From the NCBI GenBank assembly GCA_009377815.1, contig WHTI01000002.1, positions 28,030 through 92,029 on the forward strand: 64,000 nucleotides of DNA. Reading direction: 5' to 3'. Made by a program: the position numbers and the translations under genes. Origin of the DNA: Actinomycetota bacterium. GTDB lineage: Bacteria; Actinomycetota; CADDZG01; WHSQ01. Shown piece after piece: positions 60,135 to 64,000 of this stretch. Below the pieces are notes generated by a model, which had not been told where the DNA came from, ran no database searches, and was given only the letters and a program-made list of their open reading frames with translations. Numbering within the stretch: position 1 is the stretch's first letter; every line of letters starts with the position of its first letter.

Positions 60135-61454
60135 TCAGAGTTCGGGGATCGCGAGGATGGCTGCTCCGGCACGTCTGTATTCCTCGAGCTGCTCGATGGG
60201 CTCTTCGGGCCCCCGGAGTTCGGCAATCATGACGTGCGTGCGGGCGATCTCCAACTTCAGGTCTTCGGCTTCGTAGAGCTCGAGGGCCCGGCCGAAGTGT
60301 TTCTCGGCGAGGACCCGATCGTTGACCGCGAGCGCCAGCCCCAGCTCCCGATGGGCCCACGCTTCCAGCCGCGGTTGGCTGCCGGGCTCGATGAGATCGA
60401 GCGCGCCCTCCAGCCTCCTGGTCGCCGTCTTGCTTTTGCCTTCGAGGCGATCGACGCGGCCCAGTTCCATCTCGGCGTTGGCGTGTTCGGGAGCGTTGGC
60501 GGTCCCGGCGAGATGCTCGGACGCTCTGGTCAGCGCGTCACGGGCGGCCTGGAGCTTGTCGCTGCGCGCGTAGTTGTAGCCCCGGGCCAGTAGGGCGATG
60601 CCGGCTTCGTTGTTGAGCTCGAGCACCTCGAACAGTTCCTCGGCCTTGGCCAGCGAGACGTTGGCGTCGTCGTGATGGCCGCGTTCGATCTGGACGCCGG
60701 CGATGTTCACGTAAGCGGTGGCGAGGATCGCGGGATCGTTGACCCGCGGCATCAGACGCTGACAGGCTTCGGCCACTTCGTGTGCCTTGATCCGCGATCC
60801 TGCCGCGAAGTAGGCGAGCACCATGGCCGACTGAACGCGGACCAGCGACGCGGGAGACGCCATCTGCTCCTTCTTGAGGCGCTCGAGGTAACTTTCGCCG
60901 ATGAAGATCGCTTGGTGCGGATCGTTCATCAGTTTGTGGCACCGGATCAGCCCCGCGATCGCGTAGGCATGCGAGGTCGGGGCGTCGGTCCTGATGAGCT
61001 CGATGGCCTTGTCGTAATGACGAAGGGCGCGCTCGGTGTCGCCGCTCTGCTCCAAGGTCAGCGCGAGGATCTCGTGTCCCCGGGCCTCGACCCTGGGGAA
61101 ACCGAACTGGTGGGCCTCCTTGATGATCCGTTTCAGCTGCTTGGTAGCGTCCTCGATCCCGCCCCGGCTTACCTCAAGTCGGATCTCGTCGAGTTGTTTC
61201 CGGAACGATCCGGCGAGCCCGACGGGCCGACCAGTCTCGAGTTCATCGAGGTGCACACCGAGTTTCTGCGCCAGGAATTCCATCACCTGGTGCGACGGCG
61301 TCCTGCGACCGGATTCGATCGTGCTGATGTAAGCGTGCGTGTAACGGGGTCGCGCAAGCTCGGCCTGGGTGAACCCGCGCTGTAACCGAAGGCGCCGGAG
61401 ACGCGTACCGAACTCCGTATCGATGGCCACCGGTTCCTGCTTGGTCTCGCTCAT
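60135..61454 (-). CDS. XRE-family regulator with TPR repeats
   Basis: A protein of about 439 aa. An N-terminal Cro/C1 helix-turn-helix (GTRLRRLRLQRGFTQAELA, then HAYISTIESGRRTPS) is followed by about eight TPR units, for example GDTERALRHYDKAIEL and GHHDDANVSLAKAEELFEVL. This layout is found in peptide-sensing or signal-integrating regulators. It is divergent from the DUF5317 gene, with 159 bp between them. The ATG at 61454 removes an arginine-rich upstream extension. Confidence 0.83.
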   Translation of the reverse strand: MSETKQEPVAIDTEFGTRLRRLRLQRGFTQAELARPRYTHAYISTIESGRRTPSHQVMEFLAQKLGVHLDELETGRPVGLAGSFRKQLDEIRLEVSRGGIEDATKQLKRIIKEAHQFGFPRVEARGHEILALTLEQSGDTERALRHYDKAIELIRTDAPTSHAYAIAGLIRCHKLMNDPHQAIFIGESYLERLKKEQMASPASLVRVQSAMVLAYFAAGSRIKAHEVAEACQRLMPRVNDPAILATAYVNIAGVQIERGHHDDANVSLAKAEELFEVLELNNEAGIALLARGYNYARSDKLQAARDALTRASEHLAGTANAPEHANAEMELGRVDRLEGKSKTATRRLEGALDLIEPGSQPRLEAWAHRELGLALAVNDRVLAEKHFGRALELYEAEDLKLEIARTHVMIAELRGPEEPIEQLEEYRRAGAAILAIPEL

Positions 61455-61613
61455 CTGTAACTGCCGGTTACGGCGGCGTCGTCGTCGAGGGCTCTCAAGT
61501 GGGGTTTCTCCTTGTCGTCGTGGTGTGTTTTCGGAGTGTAACAAACCCTGTTGATTCAGTTAAGTACCTAGCTACGCTCGTTCTACTAGGTCGGTGGACG
61601 AAGGGAGCACGGG

Positions 61614-62131
61614 GTGTCGCGGTTTCGAGCGGTTCTGCTGTTGGTGATGGGCGTGTTGGTCGCGGGTGCTATCTGGATCGGGGGTGCGGCTCCGTTCCCG
61701 GGCTGTTGCGGGTAAGGGGGCCGGGTTTCCTACTTGCGGGTTTCACCATCCAGGCGGTCGCGGGCTTCACGACCACCCCGCCCGCCTTTCTGGTTCTGGC
61801 CATGGGCCTGATCGCATCGTTCCTCTGGTTCAACCGGACCCACGTCGGCCTCCTGATCGCGTGCGTGGGACTCGTGGCCAACATGGCTGCGATCGGGTCC
61901 AACGGAGGCATGCCGGTGTCCCGGTCGGCGATGGCGCGCTCCGGGACGTCGGCGATCGGTGAACGAGATGCCCGCCACACCTACGCGGACGACGGCACGC
62001 GCCTGAGGTTCCTCGGGGACGTGATCCCGGTCGGCGGCAAGGTGCTGAGCCCCGGCGACGTCCTGATGGCGGCGGGACTGATCGTATTTCTCACCTCCTT
62101 GGGGAAACGGGTCCTTGTGAATCGTGGATGA
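61614..62131 (+). pseudogene. Frameshifted DUF5317 membrane-protein gene
   Basis: The first part (GTG 61614 with AAGGGAG upstream) reads RAVLLLVMGVLVAGAIWIGGAAPFPG and then stops. The continuation in another frame (PGLLRVRGPGFLLAGFTIQAV onward) has the DUF5317 blocks NGGMPVSRSAM, LRFLGDVIP and LSPGDVLMAAGL. One missing base in the TTCCCGGG run near 61700 explains the break. It is a recent mutation, a sequencing indel or, less likely, programmed frameshifting. The C-terminal 130 codons alone remain open. Confidence 0.7.
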
Positions 62132-62211
62132 ACCCTCGGTCTATCGGCAGGACCGAGGGGGGCGGGGACGAATCGAACGGTGTCGGGTCCATTCGTCCAG
62201 GGAGATCTTCC

Positions 62212-63591
62212 ATGCCGCTCAGCAGGCGGGAATTCATGAAGACGGGGGCCGCCGCAGGCGCGCTTCTCGTGGCTCGTCCGTTGGGTGCGTTCGCTCAGAG
62301 TCTCGGGCCGACCGCCGAGTTCTCCGTCTCCCGTGAGTCGCGGCTGTTCCCGGGGACGCGCCTCGTCCATGCCGATCTCCACAACCACACCCTCTACTCC
62401 GACGGTGATGGCGATCCCGACCTCGCCTTCGCGTCGATGCGCGCCGCGGGACTCGATGTCGCGGCGCTGACAGATCACTCGACCGTCTCCTACGGGATGC
62501 CGATGGGCACGATCTGTCCCGATGGATGCGGAGCCGGGGGCCTGGCCGGGATCAACGAGAAGACCTGGGCCGAGTCCAAGGTGCTGGCCAACGGTGCCAA
62601 CGACGACGGCAACTTCACCGCGATCCGGGGCTTCGAGTGGTCGAGCCCGACGCTGGGGCACATCAACGTGTGGTTCTCCGAGAACTGGACCGATCCGCTC
62701 CACACGGCCGGCGCGACAAGTGGCGAGGGGGTGTCCCAGTTCGCGCACGACAACGCGGGGACTCCGGCGCCGGTGAGCCTCGCGCTCGATACCGCGGTGC
62801 GCGCCCTGCCGACCACCGGAGTGACCATGGTGCCGTTCTACGACTGGTTCAACGCCGACCCGTCCCGACCGGCGCTCGGTGGTGGACTCGATGGGATCGC
62901 CGGCTTCAATCACCCGGGCCGAGAGACCGGCCGCTTCGGCTACTTCCACTTCGAGCCGACCGCGCGCGACCGCCTCGTCAGCTGCGAGGTCTTCAACCGC
63001 AACGAGGATTACCTCTTCGAGGGCACCAACTCCGGTTACGGCTCGCCGATCAACGAGTGCCTCAACGCCGGCTGGAAGGTGGGACTCCTCGGAGTCACCG
63101 ACGAGCACGGAACCGACTGGGGCTATCCCGACGGCAAGGGTCGCACGGGACTGTGGGTCGATTCGCTCGATCGCGAGTCGGTGCGCGAGGCGATGGTAGC
63201 GCGACGCTTCTTCTCCACCCGCCTCCGCGGTCTGCGCGTCGACGCCTCGGCTAACGGAAAGCGGATGGGGAGCACATTGCACCACTCGAGCGGTCCGATC
63301 GACTTCGGACTCGACATCGATAGGGGGGAGGAGTGGTGGGGCCACACCCTCAACGTTCAGATCCTCCAGTCCGGGACCTTCATGCCCACGATCGTCGATT
63401 CCCTCGAGATCACGATCCCGACGCCCGACGAACCGGTTATCACCTTTGCCCGCGACATCGATCGAGAGGACGGTGACTGGGTCGTCCTGCGGATCACCGA
63501 CCCCGCGGTGCCGGCCGATGGCCGAGCGACCGGTGACTGGGCCTCACTCGGCAACGCGATCGCCTACACGAGCCCGTTCTTCCTGGCCTGA
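62212..63591 (+). CDS. Tat-exported PHP-domain metallohydrolase (CehA/McbA-like)
   Basis: A protein of about 459 aa. It has a twin-arginine signal (SRREFMKTGAAAGALLVARPLGAFA), then the PHP metal site: VHADLHNHTLYSDGDGDPDLAF, VAALTDHST, and later FNHPGRE and GVTDEHGTDWG. PHP hydrolases act on phosphoesters, while the CehA/McbA branch also hydrolyses carbamate-like esters. The C-terminal strands look like a beta-sandwich. AGGGAG precedes ATG 62212. Highly GC-rich, native-looking gene. Confidence 0.82.
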   Translation: MPLSRREFMKTGAAAGALLVARPLGAFAQSLGPTAEFSVSRESRLFPGTRLVHADLHNHTLYSDGDGDPDLAFASMRAAGLDVAALTDHSTVSYGMPMGTICPDGCGAGGLAGINEKTWAESKVLANGANDDGNFTAIRGFEWSSPTLGHINVWFSENWTDPLHTAGATSGEGVSQFAHDNAGTPAPVSLALDTAVRALPTTGVTMVPFYDWFNADPSRPALGGGLDGIAGFNHPGRETGRFGYFHFEPTARDRLVSCEVFNRNEDYLFEGTNSGYGSPINECLNAGWKVGLLGVTDEHGTDWGYPDGKGRTGLWVDSLDRESVREAMVARRFFSTRLRGLRVDASANGKRMGSTLHHSSGPIDFGLDIDRGEEWWGHTLNVQILQSGTFMPTIVDSLEITIPTPDEPVITFARDIDREDGDWVVLRITDPAVPADGRATGDWASLGNAIAYTSPFFLA

Positions 63592-64000
63592 ATCCCGTCC
63601 TAAAGCGGGGACTCCGAGGCGCCGAGATATCCAGCAACACGGTGCCTGGAGGACGCAACCGACGGCTAACTCTAAGACCGATGCTGAGGATGTAGACCGA
63701 AGCGTGATGACCTAGTCGATCGCCCGGCTCGTCCTCTTAAGCTGGCCTGACCAGCCATCGAGTTGGCCTCCAGGCACCGTTCCCTCTCTCCATCTCCGCC
63801 CGGCGGGACCCCCGAGCGGGGGTCCTCCGGTCCTCCGGGCCGTACCGGAGATAGGACCTTCGGGCAAAACAGGCAAAAAGAGTTGTAAACACCCTAAAAT
63901 CCTTGCGGCAAACCGGGCAAAACCCCTAGAATCCTTCCGAAATCTCTGGGTGCCTTGGGGGGACGAAAGGGTGAATGTCGCAGCACCACGCTCGGCATCC
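63592..64000. other. Gene-free right end with short repeats
   Basis: No coding frame is convincing over the last 409 bp. It contains a strong hairpin at 63806-63825. Further right, two short motifs are repeated: GGGCAAAAC (63862, 63915) and CCTA(A/G)AATCCTT (63893, 63925). It may be the upstream region of a gene beyond the window. Confidence 0.5.
63806..63825. terminator. Strong GC hairpin, possible terminator
   Basis: GGACCCCC and GGGGGTCC form a perfect 8-bp stem with a GAGC loop, about 215 bp after the PHP gene. There is no T run. Confidence 0.5.

Noticed and set aside
1-64000. CRISPR arrays, tRNA, rRNA, insertion sequences
   Set aside because: No regularly spaced repeats, cloverleaf-like sequences, rRNA segments or transposase frames were recognised by eye. 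A covariance-model and IS search would be decisive.

Overview
The window is a piece of a high-GC bacterial chromosome, most likely from an actinobacterium. That assignment is an inference. It rests on high GC, many GTG and TTG starts, several luciferase-like (LLM) flavin or F420 oxidoreductases, lipoprotein-type ABC binding proteins, and a DUF5317-type membrane protein. I saw no rRNA, tRNA, CRISPR array or intact insertion sequence. The left part (about 1-29 kb) looks less GC-rich than the rest. The change falls near a broken gene at 29.3-29.6 kb.

Region 1 (about 0.3-31.8 kb) is a catabolic island for an organic acid, probably alicyclic. It holds a cyclohexanecarboxylate-type CoA ligase, three acyl-CoA dehydrogenases (one glutaryl-CoA dehydrogenase-like), an enoyl-CoA hydratase, a BadH-like dehydrogenase, a BadI-like ring hydrolase and a family III CoA-transferase. 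It also holds an SCP2-type thiolase beside a fused HMG-CoA-synthase-like/DUF35 protein, HyuA/HyuB proteins (HyuB twice), a five-gene Liv-type ABC importer, three LLM oxidoreductases, an EthD protein and a lone type II dehydroquinase. A GntR/FCD regulator lies in the middle. AT-rich sites of the form TCATA(G/C)T-N3/4-ATG recur upstream of several of these transcription units.

Region 2 (31.8-37.3 kb) is a border zone. It has two EamA exporters, a HicAB pair, an AbrB/RelE-type toxin-antitoxin pair with its own palindrome, an LtrA-like membrane protein, a DUF4389 protein and a secreted repeat protein.

Region 3 (37.4-59.2 kb) reads as a complete organosulfonate module in two divergent transcription units. 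The leftward operon encodes an SDR, an HpsN-type dehydrogenase of the HisD family, a fused four-cluster ferredoxin/NrfD protein, a molybdopterin catalytic subunit, a TorD chaperone and a SulP anion transporter. The rightward genes encode an EamA transporter, an IclR regulator, an SsuABC-like importer with two permeases, SuyA and SuyB, then a Gfo/Idh dehydrogenase, a creatininase-family amidohydrolase, an HpaI-type aldolase, an LLM oxidoreductase and an amidase. The predicted flow is uptake of a C3 sulfonate such as dihydroxypropanesulfonate, oxidation to sulfolactate, cleavage to pyruvate and sulfite, oxidation of sulfite by a SoeABC-like complex, and sulfate export.

Region 4 (59.2-64 kb) is very GC-rich. 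It has a hypothetical protein meeting a truncated TPR gene, an XRE/TPR regulator, a frameshifted DUF5317 gene, a Tat-exported PHP metallohydrolase, and a gene-free tail with a strong hairpin and short repeats.
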